The notes beneath the pieces are model-generated. The model was not told where the DNA came from. It did no database searches and saw only the letters and a program-made list of their open reading frames with translations. Below are positions 33,555 to 45,000 of a DNA stretch of 64,000 nucleotides, in pieces. Location of the stretch: assembly GCA_022059125.1 (NCBI GenBank), contig JAEUWY010000005.1, positions 6,014,001 to 6,078,000 of the forward strand, read 5' to 3'. Position numbers and translations under genes: made by a program. The DNA comes from Corynespora cassiicola. Lineage: Eukaryota > Ascomycota > Dothideomycetes > Pleosporales > Corynesporascaceae. Positions within the stretch are counted from its first letter, which is position 1; the number at the start of each line of letters is the position of its first letter.

Positions 33555-34254
33555 ATGGCCGGCAAAATAGTCTCCGTGACCTCGTCCTCCCACTTCGACA
33601 AGCTGCTCTCCTCGTCCATCTATACAATCGTCGACTTCTACGCTGACTGGTGCGGGCCATGCAAGACCATTGCGCCCGTTTTTGCAAACCTCGCGGAGAA
33701 GGAGTCAAAGCCCGGGAAGCTACAGTTTTGTAAGGTGGATGTCGACGCGCAACAGGACATTGCGAGGAAATATGGCGTTTCCGCGTAAGTCTACGACTGC
33801 TCATTCTACGCGCAGGTCGCATCATGAATAGGCGCGCGACAAAGGGGAAAGCCGCGCCAACGTGTGACGCACCGCCAAAAAAATGATGGCCGCTAATAAT
33901 AGATATACCAGTATGCCGACCTTCCTCGTTATCAAAAACTCGTCCGTAGTCGAAACCATCCGTGGCGCCAACCCCTCCGCACTTACTGCCGCCGTCCGCA
34001 AAGCCTCCAACGACGCCGCCGCCGGCCCTGGACGCCCTGGCGCTGCATTCCAGTCCAAGGGTTACACTCTAGGATCTACCACACAGCCTAGCAGGAGCGT
34101 GAACCAGAACCCGCTCTCGGGTTTGCTCAGCGGCAACAATGGCTTCATGGACCTCGTTGTCCGATTCGTGGGACTCTATGTCACTAGTCTGTTTAGCTTT
34201 GACAGCTATAAGGCTGCGGAAAACAGCCCCTTCAATGTGCGCGCGAGGCGGTGA
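33555..34254 (+). CDS. Thioredoxin with C-terminal extension, two exons
   Basis: Exons 33555-33784 and 33912-34254 (intron 127 nt, donor GTAAGT, acceptor CAG) give 190 residues. The thioredoxin fold has the active site WCGPC at residues 32-36, KVDVDAQQDIARKYGV and the cis-proline in SAMPTFLV, formed across the splice junction. After the 105-residue fold comes a Gly/Pro/Ala linker and a moderately hydrophobic segment (FMDLVVRFVGLYVTSLFSF), which could be a membrane anchor or an amphipathic helix. Such C-terminal extensions occur in some fungal thioredoxin-like proteins. The start at 33555 has a good context (ACCATGG). A nearer acceptor at 33901-33902 would also keep frame but would insert four residues next to the cis-Pro loop, so it is less likely. 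Confidence 0.88.
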
Positions 34255-34750
34255 GGTGCGTAGTGGAATGTAATGGGCGGAGTTTGGGTAGCATAGGCAA
34301 GAAAGGGCGTTTTGGATACGGGATAGGGTTCATTATCGGGTGCTAATTGACATTCATGACAGTTATACCACTTGATAGTCTTTTTTTACAAGTTTATATT
34401 GATTACGAAATGCGCTGGTCTGGTTACAGATCTATATTTCTATAGGAGCGGCTTTCAAAGCAAGGTGATTCCATATCAAGTGCCACTGGCCAACATTTTT
34501 TCACCCGTAAAGACCCGAGTTGTCCTTTGGTGGCTCTCAGGAGCCTTGCCTGACGAGGACTCATGCGCCTGCTCTTGAGAATTTTGGTGCCTGAGCTAGG
34601 TAATAGAGCGCGACGTAGGGGTAATCATCCAGGGTGAGACTTTCGGCAGCCTCGTCGAGCCCCTCAACATGCGTGCACCCGTCCGCCGTCTCATTGGGAT
34701 CTTCAATATATGTCGCCGCTGCTTTCTCATTCATAAACTAATTGTTAGTA
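34255..34750. other. Transition from gene-rich to AT-rich DNA
   Basis: 3' flank of the thioredoxin gene. Composition stays near normal to about 34740 and drops sharply after the transposon end at 34751. Only short chance frames are present. Confidence 0.6.
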
Positions 34751-35122
34751 ACGTAGCCCACAAGCGAGCGGATCACACAAGCGAGCGGATCAGCTTTCTA
34801 ACTGCCCTGATGCGCGCAACTACCTACTTAACTACTTTAAAAAAAATACTGTAATAACTTAATATAGAAAAAATTATATTTTTATTTTCTCTGTTTTTCT
34901 CTACTGTTTCTATTTTGTTATTAACGAGCAGCGAGTATATTATTTTATTTCTGTTTTATTTTAGTTAGTATATACTAACTGTTGCGTAATTTTATATATT
35001 TTATAATATAATTTTATTACCTAATATAATATTAATATATAATTTATACTTTTACTTTAAATAATAATAGTATTTTAATAATATTTTCTGTTTTTAATTT
35101 ATAATAACTATAACTATAACTA
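34751..35122. mobile_element. Left end of a pogo-type element (right end not found)
   Basis: A TA dinucleotide at 34749-34750 is followed by ACGTAGCCCACAAGCGAGCG, then a second AAGCGAGCGGATC and a GCGCGCAAC motif. The same design (ACGTA start, repeated AAGCGAG blocks, GCGCGCAAC) is seen in the terminal repeat of the element at 38780. No matching right terminus was found by eye. The insertion marks the exact edge of the first AT-rich block. Confidence 0.6.
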
Positions 35123-36205
35123 ACGTAAAGAATAAGTAAGCGGGTTAGATAAGCGAGCGGGTTACTTAATGCTAAGTATTTATATAAAACTTTAAAGCTT
35201 AATAACTTTTTTATTATAATAGCTATTAAAATAAAAAATTAATATTTGTAAAATTAAAGCTTATAGTTTTTTATAAATATAAAAATGATATTTATAAGTT
35301 TACTAATAAAAAAGCTATTAAGTTTTAGAATTTATATAAAATAGTTTTAGTTTTATTAATATAATAATATTAAAATAGCTATGATAAATTATAATGTTTT
35401 TTTTCTAAGTAAAGTTTATATATAAATAAATTTAATTTATTATTATAGCGTGTATTGCTTATTTTAGTATAGTTTATTTAGTTTAGCTTAATATATTACT
35501 TAAAAATAGTTTATCGAAAGAGCTACGGAAGTCTATAATTTAACTTTAAAATAATAGTAATTTTTTAAAATATCTTAAGCTTATAATAAACTAATTAATA
35601 TAAATTATTATAAAAATTAAAAGTTTTTATAATAATAAATATTAAAATTAAGTATTTAAGTTAAAATAAATTTTAGTAATATATACTTACTTATATAAAA
35701 CGCTATATTTAACTTTTTTTAAAAAAGAAATTACTAAAATAGTTTTATAGAAAAGAATATATTAAAACAAAAGTTTTTTAAAAAGTTTTAAATTAAATTT
35801 ATACTATATAAATTTAAAATTTTTTTTTTAATATTACTAAAATAAACTAAATAAATTTTACTAAAATAAGCACTGCACGCTATAATAATAAATTAAATTT
35901 ATTTATATATAAACTTTACTTAGAAAAAAAACATTATAATTTATCATAGCTATTTTAATATTATTATATTAATAAAACTAAAACTATTTTATATAAATTC
36001 TAAAACTTAATAGCTTTTTTATTAGTAAACTTATAAATATCATTTTTATATTTATAAAAAACTATAAGCTTTAATTTTACAAATATTAATTTTTTATTTT
36101 AATAGCTATTATAATAAAAAAGTTATTAAGCTTTAAAGTTTTATATAAATACTTAGCATTAAGTAACCCGCTCGCTTATCTAACCCGCTCGTTTATTCTT
36201 TATAT
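35123..36205. mobile_element. Foldback element with about 375-base inverted arms
   Basis: The left arm (35123 to about 35495) and right arm (about 35835 to 36205) are near-perfect reverse complements, including the CGGGTTAGATAAGCGAGCGG block near each end. The spacer is about 340 bases. The left end begins ACGTAAAG after TA (35121-35122); the right end reads CTTTATAT before TA (36206-36207), as if the terminal ACGT had been mutated to ATAT. No open frame. The ends resemble the pogo-type element at 38780, so it is probably a non-autonomous relative mobilised by a related transposase. Confidence 0.85.
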
Positions 36206-37334
36206 TATATAACTTTTAAACATATTTTTAGTTTTTAATTTTTTATATTTATATTATATAGTTTATATAATTACTGCTGTCTGCGTATATACGTTTTTAT
36301 TTCTATTTTACTTTTTAATACTATTACTTTTTACTATTTTAATTATTTTATATACATCTTCTACTATTATAGTTATATAAATATTATAATAAAGTTATAT
36401 AAAATAAAGTTATATATAATATAGCTTATAGTTATAGTAAAAGCTTAAAAAAAGTAAATTAATTAATTAAGTAAAAAAACTGTTAACGTTAAAAGTTGTT
36501 TTTAATAAATATTATTTTCTGTAAATATTATCGCGTATTTAGATATATTTTTTTATTTTAAAAAAGTATTTCGTTAAAAAATAAAAAAAATTTATCTGCT
36601 ATATAAAATATCTATTTAAATATAGTAATAAGTATATAAAAATAGTTAGTATACGTAATTTTATATATACTAATTTTTTTTTTAAATTCTATATATAAAA
36701 TTTTATAAAAATATTATAATAAAAAAAATATACGTAGTAATAAAAATTATTATAATAATATTGGTAATATTTACAGCTTAAAAAACTATAAAAATAAAAT
36801 TTATATTACTATACTAATTAGTTTATTATAGCTACTAATTTAAAAACTTATAATTAACTATAAACTAGTTTATAAGCTAACTATAATAATTAGCTATATT
36901 TTTAATATAGGTTTTAAAACTTACGCGTACAGATATAAAGTATATTAAAATTTAAAAAGTAAATAATTTACACAGTTATTATAAGTATAACTAATAATAT
37001 TTTTTAAATAGTAATAGTTTTTTTTTATAATATTTACTTAGACAGATATCTATAAAAATTAAATTTTTATAATATTAAAGCTTTTATTTAAAGCTTATAA
37101 TAATTAATTAAAAGTATTTTACTCTACATAACTATATTTTATATTTAATATTTTAATAATTATAGATTATAATCTTTTTATATTATTTTCAAATAAGTTT
37201 TTAGAGTTTTAAAATTATAAAACTTTAAAATAGTATTTTTTTTAGCTATTATTTTTATAATTTATAATTTATAATTTATAATTTGTATAGTTATAAATTT
37301 ACAGACTAATAAACTAGTAAACTTATAAAATAAA

Positions 37335-37512
37335 AATTACTTATTTACTTATTAATAATTTAATTATTTTTTATTATTTTTAGTTACTATTTTATTAGAT
37401 ATTTAACTAGTATTATTTCTGTTTTTTTTTTTATTAATTTATATTTACTGTTTAGTTCTAGTCTAGTACAGCTAAAAAAAAGAGACTCCTGTAGCTTTTT
37501 CGATATTTTTTT
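37335..37512 (+). repeat. Terminal repeat R2, copy 1
   Basis: A 175-base segment ending ...CTGTTTAGTTCTAGTCTAGTACAGC...GAGACTCCTGTAGC. Its reverse complement is nearly identical to 58930-59105, and its end matches 56405-56513. The shared sharp terminus suggests the end of a transposon family. Confidence 0.75.
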
Positions 37513-37821
37513 TTATAGTATATATAGTATGTTTTTAACTGCCGGCTGCTACTAAAATAAACTATTTTTTTAGTTAATATTTTTTTAATATTTTTTTAAA
37601 TAATAATTTTAGTTTTTTTTTAGTTTTTATTAAAAAAAATTTAAATATTTTTTTATACGTTACGTAGCAGCTTTATTAACTTTTTTAAAAAATTAATTTT
37701 AGTTTTTAAATAATATAGCTGTATAAAATATTACTATAGTTTTTTTTAAACTAATTAATAGCTATAATAATAAAAACAGATAATAAATTTTTAAATTTTT
37801 TTTATTTTATTATAATATTAA

Positions 37822-38262
37822 AGCTGTACTATAGGCTATAAGCAAGACTAGAGAGTAAGTAGCTGCTTAAATTAATTTTTAGAAATAAATAACAATAGAG
37901 TTACGTAAGTAAAATAATATATAATATACTATATAAATTTTTATATTAGTAATAAAGTATAATAAATTAATAGTTAATTCTAAATAATAGATTTACTAAT
38001 AAAGTAAATATAATTATAAAGTATAATTATATAAATTATATACCTGTGTAGTAACCGCGCTTATCTATACTTATTATAAATATTTACTATTAGTACTTAT
38101 AAGCGCTTACTTTACTAAAACGTAAATTTTAAATTATATATTTTTTTTAGTTATATAATACAGTACAGTAGTTTTTTTTTAAGTATATATTATATATATA
38201 ATTAGAACTGCGTTTTTAATATTACTTATTTAAAAATTTTTAAAACTACATTATAATACTAT
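37822..38262 (+). repeat. Interspersed repeat R1, copy 1
   Basis: This stretch is closely repeated in direct orientation at 61597-61993 and in inverted orientation at 59464-59675; its first 100 bases also recur at about 59681-59789. It has no open frame. It is a RIP-mutated repeat of unknown class. Confidence 0.75.
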
Positions 38263-38779
38263 TTTTTTCTTTTTAGAATTTATTTTTAAATTATATAACT
38301 AATTAGTAGTTTTATTTATAAACGCTGTTACTCTGCGTTTTATAAATATAACTAGTATATTATATTTTCTAATTTTTAAATTTATTATATTTGTTTTATA
38401 TCTGAAATTTATTGCGTAAATATTTTTTTTTTATAATAAGTATTTTACTTTTAGTTAAAATTACTTTATAATATCTAATTTTTATTTAAAGTATGCTAAG
38501 TATACTAAACTTAGTTACTTCTATATAAGTTTATTATAGAAGTTGCTTAACTGTACTTATAAAAAATATTAAAAAAAAATAAAAAATAAATAAAAAGTTA
38601 TTAGTATAAGTAATATTTTAGTTAATATAGAATAAAAAAATATTAAAATAGACTAAAAAGCGCGCGAAAAAAAAACCGCTTTATTTAATATTAAAAATAA
38701 AGAAAAAAGTAAATTAGATACTATTAAATTTATAAATTATTCTACTACTAATATTTTAGTTAAATTTTTATCTGTAATA

Positions 38780-40630
38780 ACGTAAAGGATAAGCGAGTCG
38801 CCCGGATAAGCAAGTCGTCTACTTCTAAGTACCCTAGCACGCGCGCAACCTACATCTATAATACTATAACTAAAAAATATTTAATCTGCTTATAAAAAAG
38901 TATTAATAATTTTTACTTTATTAGCTATTAAAAATAATATAGTTTAAAGTGTATAACGCGCTGCTTCTGCGTATAGCACTCTTTATATAATACTTTATAA
39001 TTAACGCGCTGGACGATCTACGCAACGCAATTACTAGTCTAACTTAAAACAGCTAACTAAGCTTAAAGAGAAAGTAATTATTACTTATATTTTTAAGCTA
39101 AACTTATAAGAATTCGCGCCTACGCTAACTGCTGTACATAATATAGCTAATTAGTTACTTACTACGCAAGAGGCAGGCCCTATTAGTATTAAGTAGTCTA
39201 ATAACTTTATTAAGCGCTAGCTAAAGCTTTAAATTTAATTAACCTGCTAGCAGAATCGCTAGCGGGTTTTATATAAAAATTTTAAAGTTATACGCTTTTA
39301 GTTTAAACTGCTGTATTATACAAAAAAAAAGTACAGTATTTCTAATAAAAATATATATAACTTTAACGAAACAGGCTTTATGCTAAGCTAGATATTAGCT
39401 TAATTAATAGTTATAGTATTAAAAAAACGGAATTAACTAAAAAGCGTTTAGCTAAGTAATTAAAAGTAGACTATAGTAATTCAGAAAATTAACGTATGCG
39501 GCTGAGTAATTTCTTCTTTTATTATTTTTATAGGTAAGCACTACTTCTCTACATAGTATAAAAATAATAATATTCTATCTAGCTAGTATATTGTATTTAG
39601 CGAGACAGGCTAGATAACAAATAAGCTAGAAATATATTAGTTAGAGTATTTTAACGCCTATACGCAGAGTTATACAACAGAAACCTACTAACTTCTTATT
39701 ATTAACAGCTATAAAAGCTATAACTTTTTTGCCTTTTAGAACTTCTGTAAAAAAAGTAAAATTATTACTTTCTATATACTTTTGTATTTTTTACACTTTC
39801 TCTAGCTACTTAATATAGAATATTTTTCGCCTTTAAAGCAGGCGGATAGTAATAAAATTTCTAGCTTAGCACGCGATTATATTAACTATATTAATAAAAC
39901 TATCTTTCTGCCGGCCTTTAAAAAAGCTTTTAAATAATTTTTTATAAAAAGTAATATACGCGCGAGCTTCTAAGAAGTAGAAATAGTTCTATATAATTTA
40001 AAAGCAGTACTGTTAAAGCTTAATATAAAGCTATATACGCCCACGCCAGCTTTTTTTAAAGCTATTTAGTAAAAAATTAGAATACTAAGCAACGCGTACG
40101 AGCTAGAGGCTTAATTAACGTTAATCCGCGATAAAATTAGAAAGCATAAAAGCTTATTATTTATTTCTATTATTAAAGCGCTTACTTAGTTTAATAAAAA
40201 TACTATAATACTAACTTATAAAGTTATATTGCTTTATACGCAAGTTAAAAACTTTAAAAAAACTAATAAAACTACTACGCAGCGTATAAAGTAAAAAAAA
40301 AAACAGATTTAGTGTAAAAAGATTTTAATAAAAGCTAAAGAAGCTAAGATTATTACTTAAAAAAATGTTAAAAAGTAATTAAATAAGAAAACGCGTAAGG
40401 GCGAGGCTTACTTTAGTAGCAGCTAATAGATAAAATCGCGCTGCACATGCTGTAAAAAGTAAGAGTATAACTTTTATACGTGTAAACAGGCAGTATAGCT
40501 ACTCTAGTTACTCTTTATATTAATTTATTATAGTATTTTTTAAAAATAGCTGAGTAGGTAGTTATGCGCGCGCTGAAGTACTTAAAAGTAGACGACTCGC
40601 TTGTCCGGGCGACTCGCTTATCCTTTACGT
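38780..40630 (+). mobile_element. Fot/pogo-like DNA transposon, RIP-inactivated
   Basis: A 1851-base element flanked by TA (38778-38779 and 40631-40632). Its terminal inverted repeats, about 70 bases, begin ACGTAAAGGATAAGCGAGTC and differ at a few positions, mostly C/T or G/A. Inside, read left to right with many stops, are fragments of a DDE_1 (Fot1/pogo) transposase: NFNETGFML near 39360-39385, a relic of the LLILDGHGSH motif near 39690-39715 (read as LLIINSYKSY, with H to Y and D to N changes expected from C-to-T), then FSPLKQA near 39830, and a final zinc knuckle RCTCCKK...YNFYTCK near 40440-40490. No functional transposase remains. Confidence 0.9.
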
Positions 40631-40636
40631 TAAGCC

Positions 40637-41290
40637 TTAGAAAATAAAGTTTAAATTAACGCCCTCCGCGAGCCGATTACTAAGCCGTTTAACTTACTCT
40701 AAAAATATCTTTCTCAGACTATTAAGGCTTTCTGTTAACACTAGTAGCTATATACTCTGTAATATAATTAGTATCTTCTGTATTAGGTTTAACAAACGCT
40801 TCACGCTTAACGAAATATAACTACTAGATAGACTAAAAGTATTTCTTTCAGTTAAAGCTAGTAGTGTTTTACTTTCTAGTTGTAATGCACTCTGCGCAGA
40901 GTAAATATTATTAATATCTTTAGTTCTTCGCTGTTTAGGGCTTTCGCTATAATATAAGCCAGGTACAGATGCGCTCATAGGTAGGGACATAGCGCGTTTT
41001 TTTTTTAAGGGAGCTGGGTGCAGCTCTGAGCACTTGTCGGACAGAGAGATAAGAAGGATACAGCTGTCATTTGCAGAGCTACCCAGCCACGAACGGATAA
41101 GATTGTGTTGAGCTGCCAAAGGACTACTGCGTTGATCCATTGTCGTCGGAGGTATGAGGGGTGGATGCCTAGTCCCGCGGTTCGTTTGTTTTCGCACCGA
41201 CTCGCTGATTGGCGCGCTATCATATGAGTAATAACTCGTGCTGTGATTGGAGCGACCGTTGTTCGGCGGCTCCCGTTTAAAATTAGCCAA
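40637..41290 (-). pseudogene. Remnant resembling the N-terminus of a PD-(D/E)XK nuclease-like protein
   Basis: An open frame from 41290 to 40748 (180 codons) has a segment MDQRSS...HNLIRSWLGSSAND, then PLKKKRAMSLPMS, then SESPKQRRTKDINNIYSAQ and a Ser-rich run leading to VKRLLNLIQKI. This order of motifs recalls the disordered N-terminus of a large fungal family of PD-(D/E)XK nuclease-like proteins (LIRSWL, basic cluster, then SRSPVRK-like repeats). The nuclease core is absent: the frame ends just before the transposon at 40630. Codons near that side look mutated (Leu/Ile/Asn where Ser/Pro/Arg would be expected), while the far side is normal. Most likely a gene truncated by, and then mutated beside, the transposon. 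Family assignment is from memory of the pattern and is tentative. Confidence 0.45.
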
Positions 41291-42010
41291 ATATTGACTC
41301 TTAAACTGTTACCGTGCAGGCCTCTTTTTGGTTCCCGCTGTGGGGCGTGGGCCCTGCTTTTGAACCCTAGTTCCGATTAGCACATTTTCGAGGCACCGCC
41401 CTACTCTGCCTAATTCAAAGACACTGGAAACGCTCTTCATGCTTTTGCACAACGAAACATCACAGCTCGGTCCCGGGCAGGAATGTGTCGGCCGTCATCC
41501 CTGCTAGCGCGATCCTGGTGTTCGTCCAGTTTTCCTTCGGGCAGACACTAAGAACAAAGCGTTAGCTCGCCACATTACAGATAGGTAATTGCGTGGAGAA
41601 GGCGAAATATCAATCAGGCGATAGACAGCATCTCTCGTGACCTATGAGCATGTCGCGCCCAGCCGCTCGCGAAATGGTTTTCGCCATAGCCTTACCCCGC
41701 CTCCAACACGCCTGCTTTGCTGCGCCACATTCTCGCCTACCGTCAGCCGCGGGGCACTTTCTGAAGATTTGTCAACCCAGCAGAATCGACTCTCAACATA
41801 GTCCGCACCGATCTACTCCACACCTGTCTTTCTGACTTGAGTCGCTCTCTCATTCGCCTTTTCCATCGTTAACGTTGACGTTTTGGCGTTGTGCTCTTAA
41901 CGGACGAGCAAGCCGGCATGCTCCTGTCGCTTCACTCAGCCTGATGCGCTTGAGTTGCCTTCGAAACCCTATCCCTCTCGACTGCACCCTCTGACTCTCC
42001 ATACAAAGCA
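41291..42010. promoter_or_regulatory. Upstream region of the HNWD gene
   Basis: 720 bases of normal composition before the HET-NACHT-WD40 start. The last 200 bases are C/T-rich, typical of fungal promoters and 5' UTRs. A 63-codon frame at 41644-41835 has no recognised features. Confidence 0.5.
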
Positions 42011-45000
42011 ATGCGTCTTCTAAAGCACACTAGCGAGGATGAATATGTTCTGACGAAGTTCTTAGTTGGCGATAAGATTCCTCCTTATGCGATCCTTTCA
42101 CACACCTGGGAGGACGGCGAGGAAGTCACCTATAACGAGTTAACAGATGGCGCGGGAAAGAGCAAGAATGGCTACAAAAAGATCCAGCTCTGTGGACAGC
42201 AAGCTGAACGTGATGGCTTACAATACTTTTGGGTGGATACATGCTGCATCAACAAGGCAGACCACGTTGAACTGCGGGAAGCGATTAACTCCATGTTTCG
42301 CTGGTATCAAAGGGCTGTCAAATGCTACGTCTACCTGTCAGATGTTTCGAAATCTGGACAGACAGTAAACAATGAAGTCTCTGGGTCTGCTTGGGAGCCA
42401 GCCTTTCGGGGTAGTAGGTGGTTTACTCGTGGCTGGACGCTCCAAGAGCTTCTTGCTCCCCCCTCGGTCGAGTTCTTCTCTCGGGAATGGCAGATTATAG
42501 GGGATAAAAGGCTTCTCAAACAACTGATACACGAAATAACAGGTATTCCTGTGTCAGCACTTGAAGGCAAGCCGTTGTCCCAGTTCAATGTTGATAATCG
42601 ATTGTTGTGGAGAGAAAACCGGCACACCACACGCGAAGAAGACGGGGCATATTCATTGCTAGGCATTTTCGAGGTATATATAGCCCCCATCTACGGCGAG
42701 GGAGCGAAGGAGGCATTCCGAAGGCTACTGGACGAGGTCAACAAACTAGAGAAGTGTATCCAAGGCCTACACCTTACCGACCCTCGTGACGACAAGAAGC
42801 GCATCGAAGAAACCAAAGGTGGCCTATTAGGAGACTCGTATCGTTGGATCCTTGAGAATCCCGAATTCCAGCAATGGCAAAACGGCAATCAGGATCGGCT
42901 GTTATGGATCAAGGGTGATCCTGGCAAGGGAAAGACGATGCTCGTCTGTGGCATTGCCGACGAGCTGAGGAAGTCAATACCTAGCACAGATCTGCTGTCT
43001 TTCTTCTTCTGTCAGGCTACCGACTCGCGCATCAACAATGCTACAGCAGTCTTACGAGGCTTGCTATACATGCTTGTCGATCAACAACCATGGCTCACTA
43101 TACATATTCGGAAGAAGTACGACCATGCAGGAAGAGCGCTCTTCGAAGATGCGAATGCCTGGGTGGCTCTCTCTGAAATCTTCACGCACATGCTAGAAGA
43201 TCCGAACATGAACAAGACATACTTCATCATCGATGCACTCGACGAATGTATAGCATCGGACTTGCCAAAGCTGTTAGACTTTATCGTTAAATCAGTTAGG
43301 TCGTCTCGCGGTAGATGGATTGTGTCGAGCCGCAACTGGCCAGACATTGAAGAAAAGCTTGAGAAAGCAGAGAACAAGATGAGACTGAGTCTCGAACTCA
43401 ACGCAAAGTCTGTATCTATGGCAGTTGAGGTGTTTATTCGGTACAAAGTGCGTCAGATAGCGGAGAAAAAAAATTACGACGACAAAACACGAGACGCAGT
43501 GTTAGAGCATCTATCTTCTAATGCACACGGTACTTTTCTTTGGGTAGCATTAGTATGCCAGAGCCTCGAGAACATTCCAAAGCGAAACGTTGCAAAGAAA
43601 TTGAACGCCTTTCCGGCTGGCCTTGACGGGCTATACAAGCGTATGATGCAGCAAATACACAAATCAGATGATGCGGAGGTTTGCAAGCAGATACTGGCAT
43701 TAGCCACCGTTGTTTACCGGCCCATTACACTAGAAGAGCTGGTAACGCTTGCTGACCAGCTTACGGATATGGCAGACGACCTCGAGTCTGTCCGTGAGAT
43801 CATTGGCTACTGCGGCTCTTTCCTCACCCTACGAGAGAACACTATTTACTTTGTTCATCAGTCAGCAAAAGAATTTCTATTCACCAACGCATTCAATGAA
43901 GTCTTTCCTTCTGGGAAAGAAGAAGCTCATTATGCAATATTTTCGAGATCACTCCAGACTATGTCTACGACGCTAAAACGAGACATTTACGACTTGGGTG
44001 CGCCAGGATATCCCGCGGAGCATATTCAATCACCAAATCCAGACCCATTATCGTCGTTGCGCTATTCGTGTATATTCTGGATTGATCATCTTTGCGACTG
44101 GAATCCTAATCCTTCTGTATGTAGGGGTACTGAATTACAAAATGAAGGAGCAACCCACAGGTTCTTAAGAAAAAAGTATCTTTACTGGCTCGAATCTCTT
44201 GGCATTTGTAAGAGCATATCAAAGGGAATAGTTTCTATGAGAAAGCTTGAGGTCTTGATACAGGTAACAGTTTTTTTTAGAGATTCTGATACTCGTAACA
44301 GTTTCTAACCTATGTTAGGGAATGCCAGGCGCATCCGCGCTGATCGAGCTTGTTATAGATGCCCGCCAATTTTTATTGTATCACAAGCGGGCGATAGAGA
44401 CCAGTCCTCTACAAGTATATACATCTGCACTCGTGTTCAGCCCAGCTCGTAGTTTAATAAGGCATATATTTCAACAGGAACAACCTGAGTGGATCACAAT
44501 AAAGCCAGGCATAAGAGACAATTGGAATGATTTCGTCCAATCGCTTGAGGGTCATAGCGATACTGTTGACTCAGTCGCTTTCTCACACGACTCAAAACAA
44601 GTTGCTTCGGCGTCTTTCGATAATACGGTCAAGATCTGGGACATAGTCGGCAATGAATGTCTGAAGACACTTAAGGGCCATAAGAGTTGGGTCCGATCAG
44701 TGGCATTCTCTTGCGACTCAGCACGACTTGCTTCAGCGTCATTTGATGAGACAATCAAAATCTGGGATACAAGAAGTGGAAATTGTGTATGGACACTTGA
44801 GGGTCATAACGACAGCATTTTCTCGATCAGCTTTTCATCAAACTCAACATGGCTTGCATCAGCGTCCGACAGCATAATTAAGGTTTGGAATACAAACAAC
44901 GGCAAATGTCTGCAAACACTTAAAGGTCATAGTGGCATAGTGTGGTCAGTAGCATTTTCGCCTGATTCTACACGGCTTGCATCCGCGTCACACGACTGCA

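Larger units (their letters stand above)
34751..40636. repeat. AT-rich block 1 (RIP-degraded repeats)
   Basis: 5.9 kb with very low G+C, no open frame of 60 codons or more, and a heavy excess of TA. Contained elements are listed separately; 36210-37330 and 38265-38775 hold nothing I can name. The composition and the stop-riddled transposase relic are the hallmarks of repeat-induced point mutation of CpA to TpA on both strands. Confidence 0.9.

Noticed and set aside
35123..36205. Long hairpin as a regulatory or CRISPR-like array
   Set aside because: It is a single inverted repeat with transposon-type ends and TA flanks, in a eukaryotic genome; there are no regular spacers.
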